A stretch of DNA of 25,848 nucleotides from Porphyra umbilicalis (taxonomy: Eukaryota > Rhodophyta > Bangiophyceae > Bangiales > Bangiaceae), in NCBI GenBank assembly GCA_002049455.2, contig KV919306.1, positions 1-25,848 of the forward strand, in the 5' to 3' direction. The notes beneath the pieces were generated by a model. The model searched no databases. It saw only the letters and a program-made list of their open reading frames with translations, and had not been told where the DNA came from. This document shows, in pieces, positions 10,690 to 20,390 of this stretch (the first letter of the stretch is position 1; every line of letters begins with the position of its first letter). The translations under genes and the position numbers were made by a program.

Positions 10690-10724
10690 CTAGTGTCTGT
10701 TGTACGAGGGGGCTCATTTGACCC
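10690..10724 (+). repeat. Internal third copy of the terminal repeat
   Basis: CTAGTGTCTGTTGTACGAGG followed by GGGCTCATTTGACCC closely resembles the left end of the element (10331-10365) in the same orientation, including the adjacent GCTCATTTGA motif. It may mark the end of a related element nested here, or an internal duplication. No inverted partner was found. Confidence 0.65.
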
Positions 10725-11200
10725 AGAAACGACAGTTTGATGCTGCTGTCGGCAGGGCTGTCCTGAGGAACCCTTATAGCGAACGGCGGCTCTGACTGCA
10801 CAAATGAGCTCAGCGATGCCGTTCTGGCCTCGGAACACCCACTCGAGCTTCAGCTCTCGGCCAATGTACCTCGAGAGGTACTGAAGCGTCAACTTTTAAA
10901 GCTCCCCAGAGGTCCGTGTTGGAAGAAAGGTAGACCACTGATAGGACGCAGTCTGTCGCTATTAAACACCACAGAGAGCAGTAATTCATCAAGTACGGGC
11001 TCTTGTACAAAGCAGCATGCCCTGGTGGACCTATTTCCTTCAACTTCTCGCGCTTCTTGACATCTGTTCCCCTGCCTGAGATGACAGAACCGGGGCATGA
11101 AGAAGGTGAAAAATTTGGCACGGAGGGCATGCAAGCAGGATGTCGTCATTATAGGGTGGGTCCGAAAGAGTTGTCGGGTGGTGGGCGAGGGGGGTGGGTC

Positions 11201-11223
11201 GGGCCGGGCCGGGCCGGGCCGGG
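11201..11223 (+). repeat. GGGCC pentamer repeat
   Basis: Four GGGCC units plus a trailing GGG lie inside the inserted element. Four G3 tracts make it a candidate G-quadruplex. Confidence 0.8.
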
Positions 11224-11468
11224 CGGATTAAGGAGGACCTACGGTGGCCACCACCCACTGTTTCTCTAACACTCGTAGCGCCCACTGGTCGGGGCTCCAC
11301 CACTTCTTGGAGAACCGTGAGCCTCAGCATGGTATGTAAACAACCCCCCCTCTTGACTTACGTGTTTATCTCACGCTGAGAGCGAGACAAAAGGGCCGGA
11401 GATGGGGCCAACATGGGCCACTTCATACAGCGTTGCAAGACGAAATCGTCCTTTTTCGTGCTTTTTGA

Positions 11469-11485
11469 GGGGGGGGGGGGGGGGG
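11469..11485 (+). repeat. Poly-G run of 17
   Basis: An uninterrupted G tract inside the inserted element. The length is likely to be unreliable in sequencing. Confidence 0.75.
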
Positions 11486-11741
11486 CAGGTCGACGTCGGG
11501 CGTGCTAGAATGGACTTTCCTGATACGTTTTTGACGCGCTTCTTTCGTAGCAGGTAAGCTAACGAGGTTTCCTCCCCGCAACACTCGGGTCCATGTTTGA
11601 GATGCTCATGGTCTCACGGGGAAGAGCAACGAAGTGGGTTTGTAGGCCGTGATCACCAATTCTCATATGCAGGATCGCTGGAATCCCCGATTCTGCAGAA
11701 GCTCTTTTGATCCTCAGCACAAGCTCATCTGATCCATTTTT

Positions 11742-11760
11742 CCGGTAGAATAGACACTAG
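11742..11760 (-). repeat. Terminal inverted repeat, right
   Basis: CCGGTAGAATAGACACTAG, the exact reverse complement of 10331-10349. It falls in the coding frame of the interrupted exon and adds a short false tail (SVYSTG..., stop at 11714) to the truncated transposase. Confidence 0.9.
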
Positions 11761-12455
11761 GGGCGGATGACTTGCCGTTGTATACGGAGTCGCAATAGAA
11801 CAAGGAAGCACTGTCCTCCACCTCCAACACAGTACAGAGCCCGGGCAATTTTCGCTTGCGCGCAAGCTGCGCCGCAGTACAGCGGTGGGAGAAGCGAAGA
11901 GGTCTGCTGCGGCGTCCGGCGTGTACTGGCGCTGCAGCTGAGCCCGTTGCGATTGGGCGCTCCTCTTCCTTCAGCAATAAGGCAGCCACCTGCTGGTTCA
12001 ACAGCAGCTGCTCAACGAACTGGTCACGCCTCTTGTTGGTGGCCTTGTACGCCGCTTTCACTGCCTTTTGCAGCGTCTCATTGTAGCCCGTGTTCCCGTC
12101 GAACAAATTTCCCCGCAGACGGAACTCGTCAAGTAGATGCACGGAAAGGCGGTGCAACTTCGTAGTATGCGACGGACCGAGCAACGGCTGGTAGTAATCG
12201 ATGACCCTTTTATGTGCCCGTTCAGCAACTGCCGCCGCTTGTGCGCCAGTGATCCCACCGCCAGTACACCTCTCAGCAAAGATCTCGTTCGTCACTGCCA
12301 CCAGCTCACACACGGCCCTCGTCAGAAGCCGGTGGTCCGTCTCGTTCTGCGCGGAGCCAATGGTGGCGACGACGGCAAAGGGAAAGAACGGCAGAGCCCG
12401 TCGGTGCTCGCTACCCGTCATCGTTGCCTGCTTCGTAGCCTTGGGTACAAAATAC

Positions 12456-12654
12456 CTACGCACGAGAGAGATAGAATCGAACCCAGTACATGAAAGAGAT
12501 AGTACACAACGCTAGCTTGAAAGGAATCGGGTACAAGTGCCAATCTCCGTGTCAGTATAGGTCGATGAGCTACTCAACCGCGCGTCGCTGTCACCGATCG
12601 TTCACTACTCGTCACCCAATACGAAACACCTTCGTTCTCTATACTCTGGCGTAC
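12456..12654 (-). other. Intron 2 of the Plavaka-like gene
   Basis: The donor is GTACGC after CCCGG (exon end 12655). The acceptor is GCGTAG before GTATTTTG (exon start 12455). The length is 199 bp, phase 2. Splicing gives HIHPGYFVPKAT, removing the stop that follows the upstream frame. Confidence 0.8.
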
Positions 12655-12830
12655 CCGGGGTGTATGTGTGGCACTCGTGCACGGCGTGAGGCATGCTTGA
12701 ACCGCATGTTGATGGCACGCTCGGAATTGGTGACTGTACCGAGCCGTACATGGCCACCCGGCATAGCAATCTTCCGGAGGTACTCGGGTACCGCGTTTGC
12801 GACCATGCGGTTGATACCAACGTCCATGAC

Positions 12831-13014
12831 CTGATCACACGCAGACCGCAGCACAGTACCAACACGAACGGGAATGCACATGGAACGTGTCGTTAGTGAG
12901 CTGACACCCGGTACCAACACAAGCAGCCTGGCCTCCACAGGACGCAGTCGTAGTACGGAGCATCCACGAACAGGACGATACCGAAAAGACGCACATACAG
13001 CATGAGAAACATAC
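12831..13014 (-). other. Intron 1 of the Plavaka-like gene
   Basis: The donor is GTATGT after CGCCTCCAC. The acceptor is TGATCAG before GTCATGGAC. The length is 184 bp, phase 0. Splicing gives DRLHVMDVGINRMVAN, a continuous conserved-looking block. Confidence 0.85.
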
Positions 13015-13835
13015 GTGGAGGCGGTCAAACGCTGGCAAAGGATACAGCATACGCGGGCCGTTGCCAAGCCCCGCCCATGCAGCCAGAGCAGGAACCATGC
13101 TGTTCAAACTGTGCGCCATCTCCGGCTCAGTACGCATCGCGCCAGCACCGCGAAAGTCACCCATCAGCACATTTCGCAGCTGCACCCGCACAGTCTCGTG
13201 CACATCCCTTGGAGGAGCATTCGTGCACGCCTCCGTACAGGAGCTGTCCCGCCCAAAAGTACATGCCGTGCAAGGGAAGAGGCAGCCGGACCCCTTCAGA
13301 CACATGACTGCGCGATCCTCGGGTTGGTCACATACGTACAGAAGAGCACGGGGAAAGACACGGACGCAGCCACCACCTGGAAGATTGAGCCACTTCCGGT
13401 CATGGCTTGCCAGCAGACTTGTCCGGAATACAACATGTAGGATGCGCTGCAGCAACTCGGAACGTACTTCCTGGCCTTTCATGGTCTCGAGAAACTTAGC
13501 CTCCACCTGCGGGATGTACGCCAGGGTGACCCACCGCACCTCATCTGTGTTGATGTTGATGACCCGCATCCGCAAAGGGTAGGCCGACACAGCGCCGCTG
13601 CTGCTCAGTACAGTCGAGTCGGAGTACATATAGAACCTCAGCACACGCGTCCCTGGATGTAAGGTACCGTCAACGTGCTCCTTTTGCCGCTTGTATATTT
13701 CTCCGTCCCATGCGTTGCACAGTACGGTGTCAGGTGCGGTCATACTGGCGCCTGTACTGGCGTCCATCGACCCAGCATCATGTTCAGTAGACGGAGATGC
13801 CCCCCAGTACAGGTCCTTGGGTTGAGCACGCATCA

Positions 13836-13866
13836 CCTCGTCTTGAGCGGCTTGTACTGGCGCCCG
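13836..13866 (-). other. Frameshift in the transposase
   Basis: The upstream frame (IMKIDGRQYKPLKTR) hits TGA at 13835-13833. The downstream frame (AAQDEVMRAQPKDLYWG) is blocked upstream by TGA at 13869-13867. A single-base indel between these points joins them; no plausible intron fits in 31 bp. Confidence 0.7.
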
Positions 13867-14258
13867 TCAATCTTCATGATGACCTTCCTCCAATTGAGCG
13901 GCGCAATGAGGGTCCTCTTGTAGCGGCGCACGGCGTCAATGAAGCGCCAGACCGTCTTGAAAGCATCCGTGAAAGGTCTTGTCGTGGCAGCATCCGTGGC
14001 CGCTTCGACCTTCAGCGTGTAGTTGTACAGAGCCTTGAGCTCGCGCTGCGTCATCACCCCCCCGCTGCCAACAGTACAGGCATGGACGAAGACGTGCTGG
14101 AGACCATCTCGCTGCCACGGCTCAACGCGACCCCCCAGCATAGGAAAAGCCATCGTAGACTGGTCTGCATCAGCAGAGCGCTCGTAGCGCGAAAAAATGT
14201 CGTCACACAAGCGACGGTCAGGGTCACCGTCTTCTTCGTCCGAGCCACTATCAGACGC

Positions 14259-14261
14259 TTA
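14259..14261 (-). other. In-frame TAA in the transposase N-terminus
   Basis: The frame from 14831 ends in GGGRL then TAA, and continues in the same frame as ASDSGSDEEDGDPDRR into the rest of the protein. The TAA lies within GTAAGCGTCTGATAG, a 15-base GT...AG stretch whose removal keeps the frame. It is most simply a nonsense mutation. Confidence 0.7.
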
Positions 14262-14831
14262 CAATCGCCCACCACCTCGCGGCGAAGTGTCATCACCCGT
14301 GGCGCCCCACGCTGGTGTACGAGAACGCTTGCCAGACGCGTCCAGAGTACATCCGTCCTCCTGTGCAGTACAGCTTTCTCCAACAGTACAGTTCCACGAG
14401 CGCCGATGCCGCCGCCGCCGCTGACCTCCATGCCGACCGTAAGCTTGGCGTGCACGCCTTGCCTGGGCAGATGGTTGTCCTCGACGGGCACGACCACGAC
14501 GGTGCTCACACGTGAGCGTCCTGGCAAGCTCGAGAAAGGCATCCGATGGGAGTGCTGCAACTGTCCCAACTGCCCCGACATGTCCGCCAGCAGGGCCAGT
14601 TGGGTATGACGTGACCGCGTCTTGATCGCCCAGCATGGGATCGTCGTCCTCCTGGCCAGGTAGTAAAGGCCTGTCATGGTCGGTCTTGGTACATCTTGTA
14701 TTGACAGGTACAGCCGTAGGATTGACGGGGGGCACGTCGCGGCAGTGCGACTCGTTGAAGTGCCGCGACTCGCCAACAGAAGAGCGCAGCATGCGGCCGA
14801 AACTCGCAACCCGACAGGGAATCAGAGCCAC

Positions 14832-15736
14832 AGTCGGACGCGATTGGTCGTCACATCAAAGGTCAGGACAGAGGCCAAAGCCAACGGACGGTGAAACGGT
14901 GCAGTGCGTCTAGCGGCGCGTCCGACGGTGCGTGCTCGCGACCGATGTGTACGCACTACAGGTGTGTACTCGCGACAGGTGCGTGCTGACGACAGCTGTG
15001 TACTCACGACAGGTGGTGTGTACTCACGACAGTATTGATCTGTCCAGTTCATTGGTCCAGCACAGTACAACCAATACACGAAGTAGTACCACTAAAGAAT
15101 AAGGTAGCCCCTCTCTTTAGTTACATAAATGCAATCAGCACAGTGCTGACAACAATGTGTACCGCACCCGGCTGTACTCCTACCCAGGCTCAGTGCTGTC
15201 GAGCACGTCCGGGGAGCCGTCTTTAGCTGACCCAGTCCAGGGTGTTCACGGTCAGTTGTCCGTAGCACACCTGTCCAGCACTAATCTGCCAACACAAGAT
15301 CAAACAGCATTGGCCACAGCATGTCGTGCTGACACAGACTCGAGTGCTGATTGGTACAGCGACAACAGTCAATGAGCTCGTCTGTACCCGGGAGGTGTAC
15401 CCACGCGGGGCCTCGAACCAACACCGTCACAGCCGTCACCCCGACGACCCCCTCCCTGTGTGCTGCTGCAGGCTGCTGCACGGCCTCGACGGAGCGGGCC
15501 CGCAGCGGGCCCGCAACGACGACTCGACTCAACGTTTCGCTCTTGAGAGCAAGGGACGGGCGTCACCGTCATGGCCCGTGGACTGCTGAATCGTGGGCTG
15601 CTCTCGTTCTCCCGCATCGTTCGCGGCTGTTCCCTCTCTCCCCTCCCCTTCCTGGCCTCACCCCTTCTGCCGACACCCCCTTCCCCCTCCAGCCCATCCA
15701 CCCAATCCTTCTTCACGCTCCCCGCCGCCAGGAGGT
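14832..15736. promoter_or_regulatory. Divergent intergenic region between the two element genes
   Basis: About 0.9 kb separates the divergent minus-strand transposase and the plus-strand gene, so both promoters and first exons probably lie here. It holds a 17-bp tandem array (14927-15032), several GTGCTG(A/T)C motifs (about 15144, 15193, 15327, 15345), and the palindrome GCGGGCCCGC twice (about 15495-15516). A strongly pyrimidine-rich tract (15628-15728) ends in a CAG acceptor-like site at 15729-15731, just before the ATG at 15737. No clear TATA box was found. Confidence 0.5.
14927..15032. repeat. Tandem 17-bp repeats
   Basis: About six imperfect units of the form GTGYGTRCTCRCGACAG. The ACAG ends fall at 14961, 14978, 14995, 15012 and 15032. 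Short tandem motifs like this often act as transposase binding sites near CACTA-type ends or promoters. The role here is inferred. Confidence 0.75.
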
Positions 15737-18700
15737 ATGACTCTGCTGGACGACGTGAGTCGCCTTCTTGAGGCCGCTAGCCACACGCTGGCCGCCGCGA
15801 ATGCGGGACACATTGACGGTGTGACCGCCGGCCCGGCCCCCTTTCAGTGGTCCGGCAGCCACCGGCTACGTTGCCGGCTCCGGTGACAGTGAAAGTCTCC
15901 ACGGCGGCCACGTCGGTTGTGTCGGCCGTTTTGACGCGGACCATGTCGATCCTGCTGGCAGGCTGGCCCCAGCACCGACCGCTGCATCGGCCGCCTTGCT
16001 CGTCAACGGCCTCGTTCTTCCACCCACCCCGCCTTTGTTGCCGCCGTTTCCTACCCTGGGGACTCTGCTTCCCGTGCCGGACATCACGCCAGTGCCGCTG
16101 ACGGACGGGGCTCGGGATCCCGCCGTGTCGCCCGACACGATCGCGGCAGCCGCCGCGAGGCTGGTTGCGGCCGTCAACGTGATCGCCACCGCGACGGCGA
16201 GCACCAACACGGGCGCCGCCGCTTCCTATATTGGCGGCGCCAGCACGCACGTGGCAGCCCGCCTGGTGGACCCCGCGGCCCCCGCGGTCGCCGTCGACAG
16301 TACGGTCTCCCCCGCTGCCAACACGGACGCCCCCGCAAGTACGGTCACCCCCGCTGCCCCCAGGGTCGCCCCCGCGAGTACGGTCGCGTCCGCCAGTACG
16401 GTCGCCCCCGCTGCCCCCAAAGGCGCCCCCGCGAGTACGGTCGCCCCCGCCAGTACGGTCGCCTTCGCGAGTACGGTCGCCCCCGCCAGTGCGGTCGCCC
16501 CAGCTGCCCCCAAGGTCGCCCCCGCGAGTACGGTCGCCCCCACGAGTACGGCTGCCCCCGCCAGTACGGTCGCCGCCGCCAACAAGGGCACCCCCGCTGT
16601 CAACACGGTCGCCTCCACCAGCACGGGCGCTTCCACCGCCACCTCGGACGGCCCCGCCCCCCCCGGAGCCACCACTGCCAACACGCTCGCCGCTGCCAGT
16701 ACGGTTGGCCCAGCCGCCAACACGGTGGTCGCCGTCAGTACGGTCGCCCCGGCTACCAACGCGGTCGGCGCTGCCTGTACGGACGCCGCTGCCAGGACGG
16801 ACGCTGCTGCCAGTACGGACGCCGCTGCCAGTACGGTCGCCGCCATCAATACGGTGACCGTCGTCAGCACGGGCACCTCCGCCAAGACGGTGATCACCGC
16901 CGAGACTGTGTGCGTCGCCGCCAACACGGTGGCCGCCGCCAGTGCGGCAGGCGCGGTCGACAGCCCGGCCTCGGCGGCCAGTACGGGTGCCGGAGTGGCC
17001 GCCGACGCCAATCCAAGCGCTGGTGCCGTCATCGTCATCGGCGACGCGCGCGACGCAATCGACGCAAACGACGCGGGTGACGCGATAGATGTGGATGCGC
17101 CCTTGGCAGCGAATAAGGCCTACCCAGTCGGTCCGGCGACGTCGTCTCCTCGCTCTGACGTCACCAGCACGCGTGATTCAGGTCGCAGGGGGACGTTGGC
17201 GGCTGGCTCTGGTAGTAGGAGTGCAAGTGAGAAGCGGACAACAACTCGTAACGCCAACGCCAACGCCTCTCACCAACTGTACGTTTGTGCCGCTTACTCG
17301 ACCATTTCTTTTACTCTCCTTCTTTCGTGCTATTTTTGTACTGCTGTTGCTTTACTGGACGAGGTGCTTGTTGTTATATCTCATGCAAGTACTGACTGGG
17401 CGTGTCTTGGACGCTTGTGCTTCCCTCCCTCTTGTGGTTTTGTGATGCAGGCAAGCGAGGCTGGACTTCAGCTGCTGGAAAGGCAGCAAGCACGGCCACC
17501 GGCGGTTGCTCATTGACAGCAATCCCGCTCCTCCCTCCAAGTCACCATCAACCCCGTCACGAAAGCGCACGAGGGCGCAAGCGTTGGAAGACGAGTCGAG
17601 CGCCGTCGTGACCGCGCTCGAGTGGACGCGCGGCGGCACGGCGGTTCTTGTCGCCCCTCCCGCTTGGAGCCCTACTGGCGGGGACGCGACGCTGTATGCG
17701 CACATCTCCGCGCACAACTCCTATACCGCGGCGATGGCGGCGTCTTCCATGGCTGTAAACTCGGAGGTGCCCGTCGGCGAGGTCGGCCTGGTGCATGACG
17801 CGTCATCTCCTGCGAAACGACAGCGCCAAGGGGCCTGCGCCGTGGACGCGGGGGGCCCCGCGGGTGGCTTCGTTGGTTCTTGTGGTTCTGCCGACGCGGG
17901 CGGTGACGGTGGCGCTGGCAAGGACGGCGGCGGCGGGAGTGGCGACAACGACGGCGCTGGTGGTGACGACGAGGGCGGGGGCGTCGTCGGCGCGGATGTG
18001 GGCGTTACACACAGTGGTGACTTTGGCGTCAGTCGTGCTGCTGACGCTGGCGGGGCTGCAGGCGGGGACGGCGACGGCGACGGTGCGAGCGAGGCCGTTG
18101 GCGGGGGTACCGCCGGTAACGGGAAGCGTCACCTCACCCTACGTCGGTCGGCGTTCGTCAGACGCAAGAAGGCGCCCCCCGTTGTGTCATCTGGGCAGCC
18201 GCGCATTCTTGGTCTTCGGCGTGTACTGACGAAGCGTGTACTGCGTGCGCTCGTACAACCGAAGTCGGCAGATGACGGCTTTCACTCTGCCGACACGCTC
18301 GACGCCGTGCTGCGGGAGGTGGTGATGGACGCGCATGGGGTCGGTGTTGCAGCTGCGAAGGACATGCTGAAGACGGTGTACCGACCGGCGGCCCCCAGCG
18401 CGAGCGGTCGAAGCAAGACGGGGTCGGCGTCAAGGAAGTCCAAGGAGCCCGCCCTGGTGGCGCTGCGTCTGTGGTTGGGAAATACAAGGAATAACATTCA
18501 CTGCAGCCTGAACAAGGTCATCCAGCAGACTTGGACAGAGGGCACCTCATTTGACGGGCAGTCGAAGACGGCAGCGGCTGGCTTTCTCGGCGGGCATGGC
18601 TTCTTGGAGTCTGTCGCTGGTCGGCGGGGGACGGTACTCGCGACGTTGGCAACCATTCTGTACTGTGGCGGCAACTTGGAGGAGTGTATCTTCCCGGGCG

Positions 18701-19807
18701 GGGAGAACTGCAATGCCGTCGTCAAGGTGGACCTCACCACCTTGGCATTTGTCTTGAGCAAGGTACAGATTGAGTTGGTGCAAGTGGACGCGTGTGACAA
18801 CTAGTACGATGAGGTCTTGGACGCATTGTGTTACTGGTGTGTGTGTTGGGCACTGGTGAGTGTGTTGGGCGAATGTACTGACGGTGTGCTACCTGCTCAT
18901 GCTATCACCCCGTGGCACGTACTCGTTTTTTTATGTTCTGAGCTGTGTCATGTCACTGTACTGGCGTTCCCTAATACAGGTTCGCCTCTCTCTCGAGCAA
19001 ATATGCGTCAAGGACTTGCTCCCGGTCGGCAGGAAGAAGCCGAGCGCCTCGGGTCTGCACGGTGGCGTCGTGAGGATGGGAAGGGTGGTCTGGGCCAAAG
19101 AGCTCAAGTATCTGCACGCGCACGTCGACAGTAGCACAGACGGCTGGGGCGCGCTGATCTCGACCAACAAGGGAAACAAAGAGCGCGCAACCATCACCGA
19201 CGACCCGGGCGTACCCAACGCCTCCATCGAATTGGATATCGCCGTTGACAAGAAGGGGGAGAGTGTCGAGGTCGTCACGCCGGCAGAGGTCGCGCAGCTC
19301 AAGAAGCTCGTGCGCGACTGGGTCGCGCAACGCAAGGACGATGTCGCTGTCATTGACGACGACGACGACCCCGACCTTCCTGGAGGCCGTGGTCCTGCTG
19401 GCGGCGGCGGTGATCGGGGTGGAAATGTGGGGGGCGGCGGCGCAGTTAACGGCGGCGGTGGTGCTGGAAGTGTGAATGGGGCGGACGACGGGGGTGGGGG
19501 GGATGGTGGTGCCGGGGGTGATGGCGGTGCCGATGTGGGTACGAATGTGGAGGGCGACGGGGGTGATGGCGACGACGTGCCGAGCGGCACGGACGCAGCC
19601 ATAGATGACCTATTCGGGGTCAACCGAATGCGTCATCCGCTGTCGCCGACGGCCTCGGAGGAGAGGCCAGTCGTGCGGCGCAAGCGGCGGTCAAATTGAA
19701 TTACCAGACGCGTCGAATCCGACGAGGAGAGCGCGGGGAGGTCGTCCAAGAATGACTCGGACAAGGATTTCATTGTCAGTGGTGATGCTTCTTCTGAGAG
19801 CCGCTAG
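15737..19807 (+). CDS. Unrecognised multi-exon gene, putative transposon partner
   Basis: The model is ATG 15737 (MTLLDDVSRLLEAAS), a frame change at about 15819-15858, an exon to 17278, introns 17279-17450 and 18763-18979, and an exon from 18980. The long introns join frames exactly (phases 2 and 0). The protein is about 1190 residues. It has an Ala/Thr/Val/Pro/Ser repeat region, a basic patch (SRKRTRAQ), a Gly/Asp-rich stretch, and RRSAFVRRKKAPP. A globular part follows, with LRLWLGNTRNNIHCSLNKVI and FLGGHGFLESVAGRRG, continuing across the intron into WAKELKYLHAHVDSSTDGWG. It ends with DDDDDPD and another Gly/Asp-rich tail. A TGA lies at 19697-19699, but the frame continues past it as an acidic Ser-rich tail to TAG 19805-19807. 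The first frame change can be a 40-bp intron (GTGTGA...GGCAG) or an indel. No family is recognised. Basic and acidic tracts suggest a nuclear DNA-binding accessory protein, by inference. Confidence 0.6.
16285..16860 (+). repeat. Coding minisatellite, (V-A-P-A-S-T)n
   Basis: Variants of the 18-base unit GTCGCCCCCGCCAGTACG encode VAPAST-type hexapeptides many times in the second exon. The repeat is also stop-free on the minus strand, which explains the 270-codon shadow frame at 17038-16226. Confidence 0.8.
17279..17450 (+). other. Intron of the plus-strand gene
   Basis: The donor GTACGT follows CACCAACT. The acceptor is TGTGATGCAG before GCAAGCGAGG. It is 172 bp and T-rich, phase 2. Splicing leads from SHQL into QARLDFSCWKG. 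Confidence 0.8.
18763..18979 (+). other. Intron of the plus-strand gene
   Basis: The donor GTACAG follows TTGAGCAAG. The acceptor is CTAATACAG before GTTCGCCTC. It is 217 bp, phase 0. Splicing gives FVLSKVRLSLEQI and avoids the stop at about 18802. Confidence 0.8.
19690..19707 (+). other. 18-base GT...AG segment holding the in-frame TGA
   Basis: GTCAAATTGAATTACCAG contains the TGA that ends the main frame. Removing it keeps the frame and links VRRKRR to RVESDEESAG. It is far shorter than the other introns here, so a nonsense mutation or a genuine stop remains more likely. Confidence 0.35.
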
Positions 19808-19809
19808 TC

Positions 19810-19978
19810 GTGAGTGCTTCTGAGTATGCTTGCTTGTGTGCTTGTGCGCTTTACTGTCGTTATGTCTTGCCTGTACTCTGGGCTTTGTATGATGTGCTTT
19901 CTGTGGTGAATGTACTGGGCTTCTGCTGTTCGTTTCTTTTGTGCTGGGGTTGTCCATCGTCCGCTCTTCTGCGCACAG
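19810..19978 (+). other. Possible 3'-UTR intron
   Basis: GTGAGT starts two bases after the TAG, and CTGCGCACAG ends at 19978. The 169-bp length and T-rich composition match the other introns, and the satellite begins immediately after the acceptor. Confidence 0.45.
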
Positions 19979-20390
19979 GGGGGGGCAGCCAGGCGGCGGA
20001 CAGGTGGTGGGCGAGTGGTGAGTAGGCGGTGGGTAGGTGGTGGGCAAAGGGCGGGAAAGTGGTGCGCAAATGGTGGACATGCGGCAGGTGGGTGGTCGTT
20101 GGTCTGCGGGTAGGTGACGGGCAGGTCGTGGGTCGACGGTAGGAATGTGGCGGCGGGACGGCGGCGGGCAGGCGGCGGCCCGGTGGCGGACAGGCGCTGA
20201 ATTGGCGGCCGGCCGATCGCGGCCAAGTGGGGGGCGGTTGGGTGCTTGGCGGCGGGCAAGTGTGCGGCGAATGGCGGGCGGGCGGTGTGTTGGCGGCGGG
20301 CGTGTGGCGGGCAAGTGGAGGGCTGGTGAGTGCTTGGCGGCGGGCGTGTGGCATGCAACTAGCGGGCGGGCGGCTTTTTGGCGGCGGGCA

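Larger units (their letters stand above)
10331..11760. mobile_element. 1.43-kb DNA transposon inserted in the transposase gene
   Basis: Both ends carry the 19-bp perfect inverted repeat CTAGTGTCTATTCTACCGG (10331-10349; inverted at 11742-11760). CTAG is palindromic, so the duplication may be TA, with termini GTGTC...GACAC, or CTAG. A TA duplication would fit Tc1/mariner-like elements. Collapsing the insertion gives GCCCCTAGGCGTGG, which joins the two halves of the transposase exon in frame (SSAP to RRGRVANT), so the ends are well defined. Near both ends there are GCTCATTTGATCC-like motifs (10352, 10371, 11703, 11722) that could be transposase binding sites. Inside I find no complete transposase, only short open frames (for example 11130-10810, minus), so the copy is probably non-autonomous. 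Confidence 0.85.
9873..14831 (-). pseudogene. Plavaka/Tnp2-like (CACTA-related) transposase, disrupted
   Basis: This is the largest recognisable gene, about 1050 codons in total. The model on the minus strand is: 14831 (GTG; true start uncertain, ATG in frame at about 14792) to about 13850; 13850-13015; intron; 12830-12655; intron; 12455-11761; inserted element; 10330-9931; and a final frame to TGA at 9875-9873. The N-terminus has RHFNESHC and later an acidic stretch (SDSGSDEED). The core has YSDST followed by AYPLRM, then LLYVCDQPEDRA and CLKGSGCLFPCTACTF. This is the order of Plavaka-type transposases, with likely catalytic Asp in YSD and VCD. The third exon has KLHRLSVHLLDEFRLRGNLF. The C-terminus has AAASFHDAPLYDWLQY and LTDYGCQRLRWA. 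As read it has a TAA at 14259-14261, a frameshift at 13836-13866, an insertion at 10331-11760 and a homopolymer frameshift at 9924-9930. The family call rests on motif order; no search was possible. Confidence 0.75.

Noticed and set aside
11755..11759. CACTA as the start of a CACTA element, with TAGTG at 10332-10336 as its end
   Set aside because: These are the outer bases of the 19-bp inverted repeats of the inserted element. Read as CACTA ends they would point outward, and the flanking sequences are not inverted repeats beyond seven bases.
12470..12505. GGTTCGATTC (minus), resembling a tRNA B box
   Set aside because: It lies inside a phase-supported intron, with no A box or cloverleaf around it.
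16226..17038. A 270-codon minus-strand frame rich in Val/Leu/Ala
   Set aside because: It is the reverse reading of the VAPAST coding minisatellite. The plus-strand frame is supported by phase-consistent introns.
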